64,000 nucleotides of DNA from Mesorhizobium sp. AR10 (GTDB lineage Bacteria; Pseudomonadota; Alphaproteobacteria; Rhizobiales; Rhizobiaceae): the NCBI RefSeq assembly GCF_024746795.1, contig NZ_CP080524.1, forward strand, positions 2,954,001 to 3,018,000. The letters run 5' to 3'. The notes below the pieces were generated by a model. It saw only the letters and a program-made list of their open reading frames with translations, searched no databases and was not told the DNA's origin. Shown here piece by piece: positions 45,844 to 54,212 of this stretch. The number at the start of each line of letters is the position of its first letter. Position 1 is the first letter of the stretch. A program made the position numbers and the translations under genes.

Positions 45844-46571
45844 GCCTGCTCGCCATCTCCGAAATCGTCACCGGCTATGGCCCGACCATCGTCAACCGCG
45901 GCGTCTCGCTGACCTTGGCAAAGGGCGAGATCGTCACCATCCTCGGGCCCAACGGCGCCGGCAAGTCGACGCTGCTGAAGGCGATCGCCGGGCTGGTCAG
46001 GCCACGCGCCGGCAGCATCAGTTACGACGGTACGGATGTAACCGGCCTTTCCGCCGACGTCATGGCGACGCGCGGCGTCGTGCTGGTGCCGGAAGGGCGA
46101 AAAATATTCGTCGACATGACGGTCGAGGAAAATCTTCGGCTCGGCGCCTATTCACGCAGTGACGATGATGCCATCGAGGCCGACTTCGCGACGATGCTGG
46201 CCTTCTTCCCGATCCTCGCCACCAAGCGGCGTGACAAGGGCGGCTCGCTGAGCGGCGGCCAGCAACAGATGCTGGCGATCGCCCGCGGCCTGATGGCGCG
46301 ACCGCGTGTGCTGTTGCTCGACGAGCCGTCGCTCGGCCTGTCGCCACTGCTGGTCAAGGAGATCAAGGCGATCATTCTCGACATCGGCGAGCGTTTTGGC
46401 GCCTCGGTGCTGCTGGTTGAGCAGAATGCCGGTCTGGCGCTGTCGGTCGCCTCGCGCGGCTATCTCATGCAGAACGGCCGCATCGTCGTCTCGGGACCGA
46501 TCGCCGAACTGCGCGACATGGCGCTGATGCGCGATCTCTATCTCGGCGGCGTGGCGGGAGCAGCAATATGA
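45840..46571 (+). CDS. Branched-chain-type ABC ATPase (LivF-like)
   Basis: A 243-residue nucleotide-binding subunit with Walker A GPNGAGKSTLLKAIAG near residue 37, the LivF-type VPEGRKIFVDMTVEENLRLG stretch, a normal signature LSGGQQQMLAIARGL and Walker B VLLLDEPSLGLS. It starts at GTG overlapping the previous stop by 4 bp. It ends 8 bp before the convergent stop of the GntR regulator gene. Confidence 0.92.
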   Translation: MSLLAISEIVTGYGPTIVNRGVSLTLAKGEIVTILGPNGAGKSTLLKAIAGLVRPRAGSISYDGTDVTGLSADVMATRGVVLVPEGRKIFVDMTVEENLRLGAYSRSDDDAIEADFATMLAFFPILATKRRDKGGSLSGGQQQMLAIARGLMARPRVLLLDEPSLGLSPLLVKEIKAIILDIGERFGASVLLVEQNAGLALSVASRGYLMQNGRIVVSGPIAELRDMALMRDLYLGGVAGAAI

Positions 46572-46579
46572 GCAAAGGT

Positions 46580-47323
46580 TCAGTCGCCGCGTCCCGCCTT
46601 GTCGCGCAAGGTCTCGAAGCGGGCATAGCTCTTGGTCAGGTGGCTGCGCATGGCACGGCGCGCCGCATTGACGTCCCTGGCTTCGATGGCGGCCAGAATG
46701 GCGCGATGTTCGCGCTGCATGCGGGCCAGGTATTTTTCCCGTTCGGGGACGGTCATGCGATCGAGCCGGGTCCACTGACGCGGGATCATGGCGCTGCCGA
46801 AGGTATCGAACAGGCGGGTGAAATTGGCGTTGCGTGTCGCTGCGAGAATGGCGCGGTGAAAGCCGAAATCCTCTTCCGAGCCCGACTCGCCGGCGCGGAC
46901 AGCGGTTTCAAGCGCGTCGAGCCGGGAGCTCATCTGCGCGAGCGCTGCGTCGCTGCGCCGTTCGGCGGCAAGGCCGGTCGCTTCCACTTCGATGCCCATG
47001 CGCAACTCCAGCACACGCAGCACTTCGCCGATCGATTCAAGGTCGTTTGGCAGGATGGAAAAGGTTCGGGGCAGGGGATCCTTGGTGACGAATGCACCCA
47101 GACCCTGACGGGTGGTGATCAGCCCCCGGGCGCGCAACGCAGCCAGCGCCTCGCGCACCACAGTGCGGCTCACACCGGTCGCAGCGACGATCTCCTGCTC
47201 GGTCGGCAGCCTCTGGCCCGGCGCAAGATCGCCGGACTCAATCTGCGCGATCAGCGTGTTGACCAGCCCGCTTCTGAGGTTAGGCGCTTGCGGTATGGCG
47301 TCGAAAAGCATGGGCTCCGCCAT
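46580..47323 (-). CDS. FadR-type GntR regulator, candidate controller of the cluster
   Basis: A 247-residue regulator with winged helix-turn-helix at about 10-80 (PTEQEIVAATGVSRTVVREALAAL) and an FCD domain (about 95-230) whose metal ligands are seen (EDFGFHRAIL, EHRAILAAI, MRSHLTKS). The start at 47323 is fixed by GGAG seven bases upstream. It sits between the ABC operon and a beta-hydroxyacid dehydrogenase gene. It is the best candidate to bind GGGTTGT-N3-ACAACCC, since sites of that symmetry fit FadR-type proteins; the second FadR-type regulator at 53403 is the alternative. Confidence 0.9.
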   Translation of the reverse strand: MAEPMLFDAIPQAPNLRSGLVNTLIAQIESGDLAPGQRLPTEQEIVAATGVSRTVVREALAALRARGLITTRQGLGAFVTKDPLPRTFSILPNDLESIGEVLRVLELRMGIEVEATGLAAERRSDAALAQMSSRLDALETAVRAGESGSEEDFGFHRAILAATRNANFTRLFDTFGSAMIPRQWTRLDRMTVPEREKYLARMQREHRAILAAIEARDVNAARRAMRSHLTKSYARFETLRDKAGRGD

Positions 47324-47430
47324 CGGGGACTCCGGTTCGATTCTCCGGCAAAGGATTGCATCGACGGATGCTCGCCGCAAGCTGAGGAAATGCGGCCCGC
47401 CGGCTTGGGCCATGGTTGTTGGAGGATTGC

Positions 47431-48336
47431 ATGAAAGAACGCATCGGCTTCATCGGACTAGGCAGCATGGGCGCCGGCATGGCCGACAATCTGCTGCGCA
47501 AGGGTTGGCCGCTGACGGTTTGTGTGCATCGCAGCCGTGCCGCCGCCGACCGGTTGATCGAAGCCGGCGCGACGGAAGCGGTAAGCCCGCGCAAGCTCGC
47601 CGCCGCCTGCGACATCGTTATCCTGTGCGTCACCGGCTCGCGCGAGGTCGAAATGCTGATCAAGGGGCCGGATGGGCTCGCCTCAACCGGCAAGCCGCTG
47701 CTGATCATCGACTGCTCGACCTCCAATCCGTCATCGACGACGGCACTTGCAGCCGAACTCGCCCAGCAAGGCGTGACGCTGATCGATGCGCCGCTGGCGC
47801 GCACGCCCAAGGAAGCCGCTGAAGGCAAGCTCGACGTCATGGTCGGCGGCTCAGTTGAGGCAGTTGCGCGGGCGTGGCCGGTGCTCGAAGCCTTCGCCGC
47901 GCGCGTCGTCCACACCGGACCGACCGGCAGCGGCCACACCATGAAGCTGCTCAACAATTTCGTCTCGATGGGGTACTCGGCGATCTATTCGGAGGCGCTG
48001 ACGCTCGGTGCGAAGGCGGGGCTGACGCCGCAGGTCTTCAACAGCGTCATTTCGGGCAGCCGCATGGACTGCGGCTTCTATCAGGCCTTCTTCGATTTCG
48101 TCCTGAACCGCAACGAAAACGCGCAGCGTTTTGCCATCGTCAACGCGCTCAAGGACATGACCTATCTCGCCTCTTTCGCGCAGGCTGCAGGTGTCGCCAA
48201 TCCAATCGGGGCTGCGGTGCGAAACGGCTTTGCCACTGCGGTCACCACTGGCCATGGCGAGAAGTTCGTGCCGGCACTGTCGGATATCGTTGCGGGGTTG
48301 AACGGGGTGTCGCTGGTGGAGCCGCCAACGACGTGA
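47431..48336 (+). CDS. Beta-hydroxyacid dehydrogenase (3-hydroxyisobutyrate dehydrogenase family)
   Basis: A 301-residue NAD(P)-dependent oxidoreductase. The Rossmann motif is GFIGLGSMGAGMADNLLRKG at residues 5-24, the second conserved block is GVTLIDAPLARTPKEAAEGK, and the catalytic Lys is in SGHTMKLLNNF near residue 177. TTGGAGG precedes the ATG. It is divergent from the GntR gene with 107 bp between. Substrates of this family include tartronate semialdehyde, glyoxylate, hydroxyisobutyrate and 4-carbon sugar acids; the context does not choose among them. A short degraded copy of its 3' part occurs at 52209. Confidence 0.92.
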   Translation: MKERIGFIGLGSMGAGMADNLLRKGWPLTVCVHRSRAAADRLIEAGATEAVSPRKLAAACDIVILCVTGSREVEMLIKGPDGLASTGKPLLIIDCSTSNPSSTTALAAELAQQGVTLIDAPLARTPKEAAEGKLDVMVGGSVEAVARAWPVLEAFAARVVHTGPTGSGHTMKLLNNFVSMGYSAIYSEALTLGAKAGLTPQVFNSVISGSRMDCGFYQAFFDFVLNRNENAQRFAIVNALKDMTYLASFAQAAGVANPIGAAVRNGFATAVTTGHGEKFVPALSDIVAGLNGVSLVEPPTT

Positions 48337-48449
48337 CGGTGCTAGTCTAAACGCGCAGTTACGTGTGTTCTCATATGGTCTGGCGACCCAAACACAGAAC
48401 CTGATTAGGGCAGATCGCCGCGTCGCAGATTAATCCCGGATGCGTTATT

Positions 48450-48461
48450 GAACGATCGTTC
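48450..48461. promoter_or_regulatory. TetR operator, site 1
   Basis: GAACGATCGTTC is a perfect 12-bp palindrome 21 bp before the TetR start at 48483. The same word with one change stands before the quinone reductase gene (49075-49086), which supports a shared, autoregulatory site. Confidence 0.75.
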
Positions 48462-48482
48462 CCGAACGGCTATATGGCGCTC

Positions 48483-49049
48483 ATGGCAAGACCGCGGGAA
48501 TTCGATATGGACGATGCGCTTGATGGCGCGATCGACGTCTTCAGCGAGCATGGATTCGAGGGTAGCTCGGCCCAGATGCTCGTCAATGCGATGGGGATCG
48601 GACGGCAAAGCCTCTACGCTGCGTTCGGCGGCAAGTGGCAGCTCTATTGCTCGGCGGTGCATCGCTATGGGCTGGACGAGTGTACGAGGCATTTCGGTGC
48701 GCTGCGAAGCCGCGCTCGGGGGATCGATGGCATAAATGCGATGCTGCAACGCGTCGTCGAGACCGCCGATCAGCCATGCCTTGGCGTCAACTCGACCTAT
48801 GAGTTCGGCGTATCACGCCCCGACCTTGAGAAGATCAAAACGCTCCTGGGCAAAGGCCTGCGTGGAGCCATCGTAGCCCGCGTTCACGACGCGCAACGTG
48901 AAGGCGATATCGCTCCGAGCCTCGACGCGGAAGTAACCGCCGATTTTCTGATCGCCAACATTGCCGGCATCCGGGTCGCGGGGCGCGGCGGCGCCGACCG
49001 CGCGGCGCTGGCCAGCCTGGCCGACATGGCGCTGAGGGCGCTGCGGTAG
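48483..49049 (+). CDS. TetR-family repressor
   Basis: A 188-residue regulator starting MARPREFDMDDALDGAIDVF, with helix-turn-helix at about 25-48 (SSAQMLVNAMGIGRQSLYAAFGG cut at the wing) and a C-terminal all-helical ligand domain with the TetR_C-type stretch. The Met three codons earlier (48474) is possible; neither has a clear ribosome site. The gene ends inside a terminator hairpin. It most likely represses itself and the next gene, a quinone reductase, through the paired palindromes. Confidence 0.9.
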   Translation: MARPREFDMDDALDGAIDVFSEHGFEGSSAQMLVNAMGIGRQSLYAAFGGKWQLYCSAVHRYGLDECTRHFGALRSRARGIDGINAMLQRVVETADQPCLGVNSTYEFGVSRPDLEKIKTLLGKGLRGAIVARVHDAQREGDIAPSLDAEVTADFLIANIAGIRVAGRGGADRAALASLADMALRALR

Positions 49050-49063
49050 CGCGCCCTTTTTTT
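49035..49063 (+). terminator. Terminator overlapping the TetR stop codon
   Basis: AGGGCGC at 49035-49041 pairs with GCGCCCT at 49051-49057, and a run of seven T bases follows to 49063. The TAG stop codon (49047-49049) lies in the 9-base loop. A well-formed intrinsic terminator, so the quinone reductase gene needs its own promoter in the next 40 bp. Confidence 0.85.
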
Positions 49064-49074
49064 AACCAATTATG

Positions 49075-49086
49075 GAACGATCATTC
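49075..49086. promoter_or_regulatory. TetR operator, site 2
   Basis: GAACGATCATTC differs by one base from the palindrome at 48450-48461. It lies 17 bp before the quinone reductase start and just after the terminator T-run. Confidence 0.72.
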
Positions 49087-49103
49087 AAGAAAGGAGCACA
49101 TCA

Positions 49104-50072
49104 ATGAGAGCGGTTGTGATGAACGGTACAGGCGGCCGGGAGATGCTGGAATATGCCGAGCGCCCCGAACCGGTGGCGGGTCCGGGCGAAGCATTGGTCG
49201 AGATCGCCTTCGCAGGCGTCAACTTCATGGATATCGGCGTGCGACAGGGCATGGCATGGGCCGATATTCCCAGCCCCAAGATTCTTGGCGTCGAAGGTGT
49301 CGGGCGAGTCCTGAAGGTGGGGGCCGGCGTCGAAGGCATCGAACCCGGCCACCGTGTCGCCTGGGTCTATGCGCCTGGAAGCTATGCGGAACGGATTGCG
49401 ATCCCTGCCGCATCGCTGGTGCCGGTTCCCGACACGATCGACGATCGCGTGGCCGCATCCGTAATGATGCAGGGTCTCACCGCCAGTCATTTCGCCACCG
49501 ACTTCTATCCAGTTCAGCCCGGCGATGTCGCCTTCGTCCACGCGGCGGCGGGTGGGCTCGGGCTGCTGCTGACCCAGATCATCAAACTGCGGGGCGGCCA
49601 TGTCATCGGACGCGTCTCGTCGCAGGAAAAGGTCGCCGCAGTCCGGGAGGCCGGCGCCGACCATGTCATCGTCGATGCAGAAGGCCGGTTTGCGGAGGAG
49701 ACGCTCCGTCTGACCAAGGGCGAAGGCGTGCATGTGGTTTATGACGGCTCAGGGCCGACGACCTTTCAGGGGTCGCTCGACATACTACGCCGATCGGGAA
49801 CGTTCTGCTGGTATGGCCCGGTGCTTGGAGGCCCGGGTCCGCTCGATATCATGAGCCTGCCCAAGAGCATCAAGATCGGCTATGCGGTATTTTTCGACCA
49901 TATCCCTACGCCCGGTCTGCTGCGCGCTCGCTCGGTACAGCTCTTCGACTGGATCGCTGAAGGGAAGCTCAAGGTCCTGATCGGCGGCGAGTATCGGCTC
50001 GACGATGCGGCGACCGCCCATGGCGACATGGAAAGCCGCAAGTCCACTGGCAAGCTGGTCCTGGTCCCATGA
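49104..50072 (+). CDS. Zinc-independent quinone oxidoreductase (medium-chain family)
   Basis: A 322-residue NADPH:quinone reductase-like enzyme. The N-terminal GroES-like domain lacks the zinc ligands of alcohol dehydrogenases; the family mark MMQGLTASHF and the Rossmann region FVHAAAGGLGLLLTQIIKLR (about residues 142-161) are those of QOR/zeta-crystallin. AAAGGAG precedes the ATG at 49104. It is placed directly behind the TetR gene with a matching operator before it, an arrangement typical of electrophile- or quinone-induced pairs. Confidence 0.93.
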   Translation: MRAVVMNGTGGREMLEYAERPEPVAGPGEALVEIAFAGVNFMDIGVRQGMAWADIPSPKILGVEGVGRVLKVGAGVEGIEPGHRVAWVYAPGSYAERIAIPAASLVPVPDTIDDRVAASVMMQGLTASHFATDFYPVQPGDVAFVHAAAGGLGLLLTQIIKLRGGHVIGRVSSQEKVAAVREAGADHVIVDAEGRFAEETLRLTKGEGVHVVYDGSGPTTFQGSLDILRRSGTFCWYGPVLGGPGPLDIMSLPKSIKIGYAVFFDHIPTPGLLRARSVQLFDWIAEGKLKVLIGGEYRLDDAATAHGDMESRKSTGKLVLVP

Positions 50073-50171
50073 CCGCCGGTGTTGCCATCGTCTTGGGCGA
50101 GTCGAGCGGTGTCGGCATCAAGAGGTCGAGGACCATTTCTGGCTGGCTTGAAATGCGGGCCTTACAGCCTG

Positions 50172-51092
50172 CTAATCCACAGCCGTGGGCAAATAGTCGG
50201 CGGCGCTCACCGGATGACGCATACGCGTAATCGCAAATTCGATAAAGGCACGCAATTTGGGCAGCGCCTGGCTGCGACTTGGATGATAGAGCGAGAGGCC
50301 GGGCACATCTTCGCCAAAGGCATCGAGCGCGGTCTCAAGCGCCCCAGTATCCAGATAGGGCATCACGAGCGAACGCGGCAGGCGGAACAATCCAACACCG
50401 CGCAGTGCCGCCCTGATGCACAAATCAACATCGTTGATCACCAGGGGACCCGTGACCGCGATGGTGACGGGCCGCCCCCGAACGATAAATCGCCAGTGGT
50501 CCGCACCACCCGCATCGGTCCGATAAAGGATGCAGCGGAAGCCGTGCAGATCTTCGGGGCGCACCGGCCGCCCTTGCGCCTTGAAGACACTCGGCGTCCC
50601 CACCACGACAAACCGCTCGGCCGGCGTCAGACGAACGGAGACCATATCCATTTCGACGAAATCACCGAGCCGTATGCCCGCGTCATACCCCTCCGCGACG
50701 ATATCGATCGGACGATCCTCGGCAACGAATTCGAGCTGGATTTGTGGGTGGGCAGCCAAAAAATCGGGCAGCAGGCGGTTGATCAGCAACGGCAGGGCCG
50801 CTCGCGGCGCGTTGATGCGTAGCTTTCCCCGCACGTCGTCGCCCAACCCGCCAGCGGCGTCGATGCCGGCCCTCAACATATCCGCCGCCGGCCGTGCGTG
50901 GGCAAGAAGGCGTTCGCCCGCCTCCGTCAGGTTTACGCTTCTGGTTGTCCGCACAAAAAGAGGTGAGCCGACCCGCGCCTCAAGGTTCCGAATTGCTTGG
51001 CTCACAGCGGAAGGCGTCACCCCAAGACGCGCGGCCGCGGCCCGAAACCCCCGCAGCTCGGCAACGGCCAGAAACATGACCACGCCGTCCAT
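50172..51092 (-). CDS. LysR-family transcriptional regulator
   Basis: A 306-residue regulator with the LysR helix-turn-helix at about 2-60 (FRAAAARLGVTPSAVSQAIRNLEARVG) and an effector domain with RINAPRAALPLLINRLLPDF and IDIVAEGYDAGIRLGDF, typical of the subgroup controlling nearby oxidoreductases. The start is taken as ATG at 51092; a TTG-initiated frame from 51158 is longer than the family needs. It is divergent from the alcohol dehydrogenase-like gene at 51210 (117 bp apart). Confidence 0.92.
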   Translation of the reverse strand: MDGVVMFLAVAELRGFRAAAARLGVTPSAVSQAIRNLEARVGSPLFVRTTRSVNLTEAGERLLAHARPAADMLRAGIDAAGGLGDDVRGKLRINAPRAALPLLINRLLPDFLAAHPQIQLEFVAEDRPIDIVAEGYDAGIRLGDFVEMDMVSVRLTPAERFVVVGTPSVFKAQGRPVRPEDLHGFRCILYRTDAGGADHWRFIVRGRPVTIAVTGPLVINDVDLCIRAALRGVGLFRLPRSLVMPYLDTGALETALDAFGEDVPGLSLYHPSRSQALPKLRAFIEFAITRMRHPVSAADYLPTAVD

Positions 51093-51209
51093 GCGCGCTC
51101 GATCTATTGTGAAGTCTGGCTGCACAGGCCGTACCAATATAGGGCGATTATCAAACAATCATGCTCCCGGTAGAAAGAAATCACAAGCCATCAAGCCAGG
51201 AGCAAGTCC

Positions 51210-52205
51210 ATGCGTTCATTCCACATCAACAGCTTTGGCGGACCGCGCAGCCTGATCATCAAAGAGAGCGAGATTCCGCAACCCGGCCGAGGTGAAGTGC
51301 TGGTCCGCGTCAGGGCGTCGTCGCTCAATTTCCGCGATCTGCCCATTTTTGCCGGCCAGTATCAGCCGCCCGTTCCAATGGGCCGCGTGCCGCTGTCGGA
51401 TGGCGCCGGCGAAATCGAGGCTATCGGTGAAGGCGTCAAGCGCTTCCGGGTCGGCGACAAGGTCGTCAATTCTTTCCTTCCCAACTGGTTTGGCGGAACC
51501 TTGAACACTCAACACGAGCAGTGGGTCGTCGATCACGACGGCTGGCTGACGGAATACAAGGTGGTCAACGCGGAGATCCTTGTTCCCATGCCATCTCACA
51601 TGAGCTTCGAAGAGGGCGCTACGCTTTCCTGTGCTGCGGTGACGGCATGGTCGGCACTTGCAGGCGTTCGCGCCGGCGATGTGGTACTCACTCAGGGCAC
51701 CGGTGGCGTATCACTGTTCGCCGTGCAACTGGCCGTTGCGCTTGGCGCCAGAGTGATTTCGACGACCTCCAGCCATGAGAAGGCGCCTATGCTTCGCAGG
51801 CTCGGCGCGCACGCCGTCATCGACTACAATGCGACGCCCGAGTGGGGTGACGCGGTCCGCGAACTCACCAACGGCCGCGGCGTCGATCGCGTTGTCGAGG
51901 TGGGCGGCCCTGCGACTCTGCCCCAGTCGATGAAGGCCTCTGCGGTTGGAGGGGAAATCTCCATCGTTGGCATTCTGGCTGGGTATGAAGGTGGCGTCGA
52001 CTTCATGACCATGTTCATGAGCCGGGTCGGCTTTCGCGCGGTGACAATTGGAAGCCGCCGAGATCTGGAGGACATGTGCCGGGCGATGGAACAGCATGGC
52101 ATCCGGCCTGTAATCGATAGCGTCTATGCATTCGACGACGCCAAGGCAGCCATTGCGCACTACAGCGCGCGCAATATCGTAGGCAAGGTCGTCATCCAGC
52201 ACTGA
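51210..52205 (+). CDS. Zinc-free alcohol dehydrogenase-like NAD(P) oxidoreductase
   Basis: A 331-residue medium-chain dehydrogenase/reductase. The GroES-like part shows SSLNFRDLPIFAGQYQPP; the catalytic zinc Cys-His pair of true alcohol dehydrogenases is not evident. The Rossmann motif is VVLTQGTGGVSLFAVQLAVA near residue 158. CCAGGAG precedes the ATG. It probably reduces an aldehyde, ketone or enone with NADPH and is likely induced by the divergent LysR protein. Right after its stop lies a fragment homologous to the hydroxyacid dehydrogenase gene. Confidence 0.92.
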   Translation: MRSFHINSFGGPRSLIIKESEIPQPGRGEVLVRVRASSLNFRDLPIFAGQYQPPVPMGRVPLSDGAGEIEAIGEGVKRFRVGDKVVNSFLPNWFGGTLNTQHEQWVVDHDGWLTEYKVVNAEILVPMPSHMSFEEGATLSCAAVTAWSALAGVRAGDVVLTQGTGGVSLFAVQLAVALGARVISTTSSHEKAPMLRRLGAHAVIDYNATPEWGDAVRELTNGRGVDRVVEVGGPATLPQSMKASAVGGEISIVGILAGYEGGVDFMTMFMSRVGFRAVTIGSRRDLEDMCRAMEQHGIRPVIDSVYAFDDAKAAIAHYSARNIVGKVVIQH

Positions 52206-52208
52206 TCT

Positions 52209-52261
52209 CTCGACTTCGCGCTGAACCGCGCAACGAGAACGCGCTCAAGGACATGACCTAT
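52209..52261 (+). pseudogene. Remnant of a beta-hydroxyacid dehydrogenase gene
   Basis: The words TCGACTTCG, CTGAACCGC, AACGAGAAC and GCGCTCAAGGACATGACCTA occur in this order and match the same order in the intact gene at 48093-48173, where TTCCTGAACCGC-like words are separated by an extra 24 bp that lies between two AACGCG repeats. So this is a degraded copy of the 3' part with a deletion of 24 bp and a 2-bp insertion, and no longer codes. Confidence 0.6.
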
Positions 52262-52262
52262 G

Positions 52263-52304
52263 AAATGGGGGAGAGGTGGCTCGGCGAAGCCGAGACGGAG
52301 TGGA
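52263..52304. repeat. Rhizobial intergenic hairpin repeat
   Basis: A G-rich left part (GGGGGAGAGGTGG), then CTCGGC-GAA-GCCGAG at 52280-52294 as a 6-bp-stem hairpin, then ACGGAGTGGAGG. I recognise from memory this pattern as a frequent intergenic repeat in Mesorhizobium and related genomes. Read as coding it gives the Gly/Arg-rich fragments often mis-annotated as genes. Confidence 0.65.
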
Positions 52305-52470
52305 GGCCGGCCCTGCCGCATGGGGTTTAGGCTGCGTGAACGAGCCTTACAGATAAGCAGCCTCCAAGCGGCCGCTGGCGGGTACCGGTCCATCCGTGTC
52401 AAACCGCAAGATCGGTCGAGCGCGGCATGTCCGGGAGCGCCTATCTGGTGTTGCCACGGAGGACGAGACG

Positions 52471-53355
52471 TTGAAGGCGGCACTTGAAAACTACCATGCC
52501 CGAATGCAGCGGGTGCTGGACCACATAGACCAGCATCTGGACGACGATCTGGATCTGGAATCCTTGAGCGGCGTCGCGGCGTTCTCGAAATACCATTTCC
52601 ACCGGCAGTTCACGTCAACCTTCGGGGTGTCCGTGCATCGCTATGTCCAGCTCGCCCGCATGAAGCGCGCTTCGTACAGGCTTGCCGAGAGCGACGCCCA
52701 AAGCGTCACGGACATCGCGATGGATGCCGGTTACGACGCACCGGATGCCTTCGCCCGCGCCTTTCGGCAACGGTTCGGACAATCGCCTTCTTCGTTCCGG
52801 AAGTCTCCCGACTGGGGGTCGTGGCTCATGGCCTTCGGGCCTCTCGACAAAGCAAGGAACAAGCTCATGCAGATAATCTTCGAACACGACGACGTGATGA
52901 TCCGCGATGTGCCCCCCACGCCGGTGGCGATCATGGAGCATCGGGGCGACCGGGCGACGCTCCAGGACACCATCCAGCGGTTCATCGCCTGGCGCAAGGC
53001 CGCGGGCCTGTCGCCCGAGACAAGCCCGACCTTCAACGTCTTCCGTTCCGAAAGGGAGCCCGCGGTCGCGGCCGACTATAGCATGGACATTTGTGCCGGG
53101 ACCGACCAGCCGATCGAGGCGGACGACGAGACGATGAAGGCTGGCGAGATCCCCGGCGGACGCTGCGCGGTGCTGCGCTACCCCGGCAACACCAACAATC
53201 TCGAGCCCGCAGCACTCTTCCTTTATCGTGAATGGCTTCCGGCCAGCGGCGAGGAAGCACGCGACTTTCCAGTCTATTGCCAACGACGGCTGTCCTTCCT
53301 CCCGGAGGCGCGGGTACATGAGGTGGTTCTTGAACTCTTTCTGCCGCTGAAATAG
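52471..53355 (+). CDS. AraC-family regulator with GyrI-like ligand domain
   Basis: A 294-residue regulator with an N-terminal AraC double helix-turn-helix (about 8-108: LDLESLSGVAAFSKYHFHRQ and SVTDIAMDAGYDAPDAFARAF) and a C-terminal GyrI-like/Rob-type effector-binding domain (about 130-290). The start is TTG at 52471: CGGAGG lies eight bases upstream, whereas the open frame further up to 52396 starts with GTG without a ribosome site and runs back towards the intergenic repeat. Such proteins bind drugs or other small molecules. No certain target. Confidence 0.85.
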   Translation: MKAALENYHARMQRVLDHIDQHLDDDLDLESLSGVAAFSKYHFHRQFTSTFGVSVHRYVQLARMKRASYRLAESDAQSVTDIAMDAGYDAPDAFARAFRQRFGQSPSSFRKSPDWGSWLMAFGPLDKARNKLMQIIFEHDDVMIRDVPPTPVAIMEHRGDRATLQDTIQRFIAWRKAAGLSPETSPTFNVFRSEREPAVAADYSMDICAGTDQPIEADDETMKAGEIPGGRCAVLRYPGNTNNLEPAALFLYREWLPASGEEARDFPVYCQRRLSFLPEARVHEVVLELFLPLK

Positions 53356-53402
53356 CGCGGTAGGATGCGGCCTGTCGCCGTCAGACAAGGTGAGGCGAAA
53401 TT

Positions 53403-54209
53403 CTATCCCCCAGCCTGCCCGCGGATCGCCTTTCGCAATCTCGAATGCCGGACCGGAGATGGCACTTCCTGCACCGGAGATGCTGACTCCGCAGCCGCTT
53501 CACCATCATGCAGCCCGACGCGCAGCGCGGCGCCCGCCAGGTGGTCGCGCATCGCCGCTTGCGCGGCCTCCCCATCGCGGTTTCGGATGGCGGCGAAGAT
53601 GCGTTCGTGCTCGCCCAGCGTGATGCGGGCCATGTCGTCGGATTTCTGCTGGTTGCCGGCAGCGAGGATGCTTTCGCGCACACGCTCGGAAACGAAGACC
53701 AGAAACTGGCCCATGTAGCTGTTGCGCGTCGCCTCGGCGACGGTGCGATGGAATTCGAGATCGCTGCGCAGCCAGGCGACGCTGCCATAGGGGGCTGCAC
53801 GCATGCCGGCGAGCGCCTCACCCATCGCGGCGATGTCGGCTTCGGTATGGCGTTTGGCGGCAAGGGCTGCGGCCTGCACCTCGAGGATGCCGCGCAGTTC
53901 GAACAGGCTGCGGAAAGAATCGGCACGCTGTAGCGCCTCGTAGTCGATGGTGAGCACGGTCGCGTTGCTGGCTTCGACGACAAAGGCGCCGCGCCCCTGC
54001 TGCGACCAGATGCGGCCTTCCGAGCGCAGCCGCGCGATCGCCTCGCGCACGACGTTGCGGCTGACCCCAAAAGTGGTGGCCAGCGCCTGCTCGGTCGGCA
54101 GCTGATCGCCGGGCTTCAGGCGTCCTTGCGCGATCTCGCGCGAGATGGAACTGGCGACCAGTGTGGAGAGGTGTGGTCCGCGATTGACCTTATCGAGCTT
54201 CAGCGTCAT
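53403..54209 (-). CDS. FadR-type GntR regulator next to D-lactate-type dehydrogenase
   Basis: A 268-residue regulator. Winged helix-turn-helix at about 18-85 (PTEQALATTFGVSRNVVREAIARL) and FCD domain with ligand residues visible (SDLEFHRTVAEATRN, EHERIFAAIRN, MRDHLAGAA), followed by a 35-residue disordered-looking tail rich in Ala, Ser and Arg. The gene starts 3 bp after the dehydrogenase stop on the same strand, so it is in its operon and may control it. Its own site may be the palindrome TGGTC-A-GACCA at 55776-55786. Confidence 0.92.
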   Translation of the reverse strand: MTLKLDKVNRGPHLSTLVASSISREIAQGRLKPGDQLPTEQALATTFGVSRNVVREAIARLRSEGRIWSQQGRGAFVVEASNATVLTIDYEALQRADSFRSLFELRGILEVQAAALAAKRHTEADIAAMGEALAGMRAAPYGSVAWLRSDLEFHRTVAEATRNSYMGQFLVFVSERVRESILAAGNQQKSDDMARITLGEHERIFAAIRNRDGEAAQAAMRDHLAGAALRVGLHDGEAAAESASPVQEVPSPVRHSRLRKAIRGQAGG

Positions 54210-54212
54210 GGC

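Noticed and set aside
52260..52487. 75-codon plus-strand frame after the alcohol dehydrogenase gene
   Set aside because: It is the translation of the rhizobial intergenic repeat, which often gives false Gly/Arg-rich genes.
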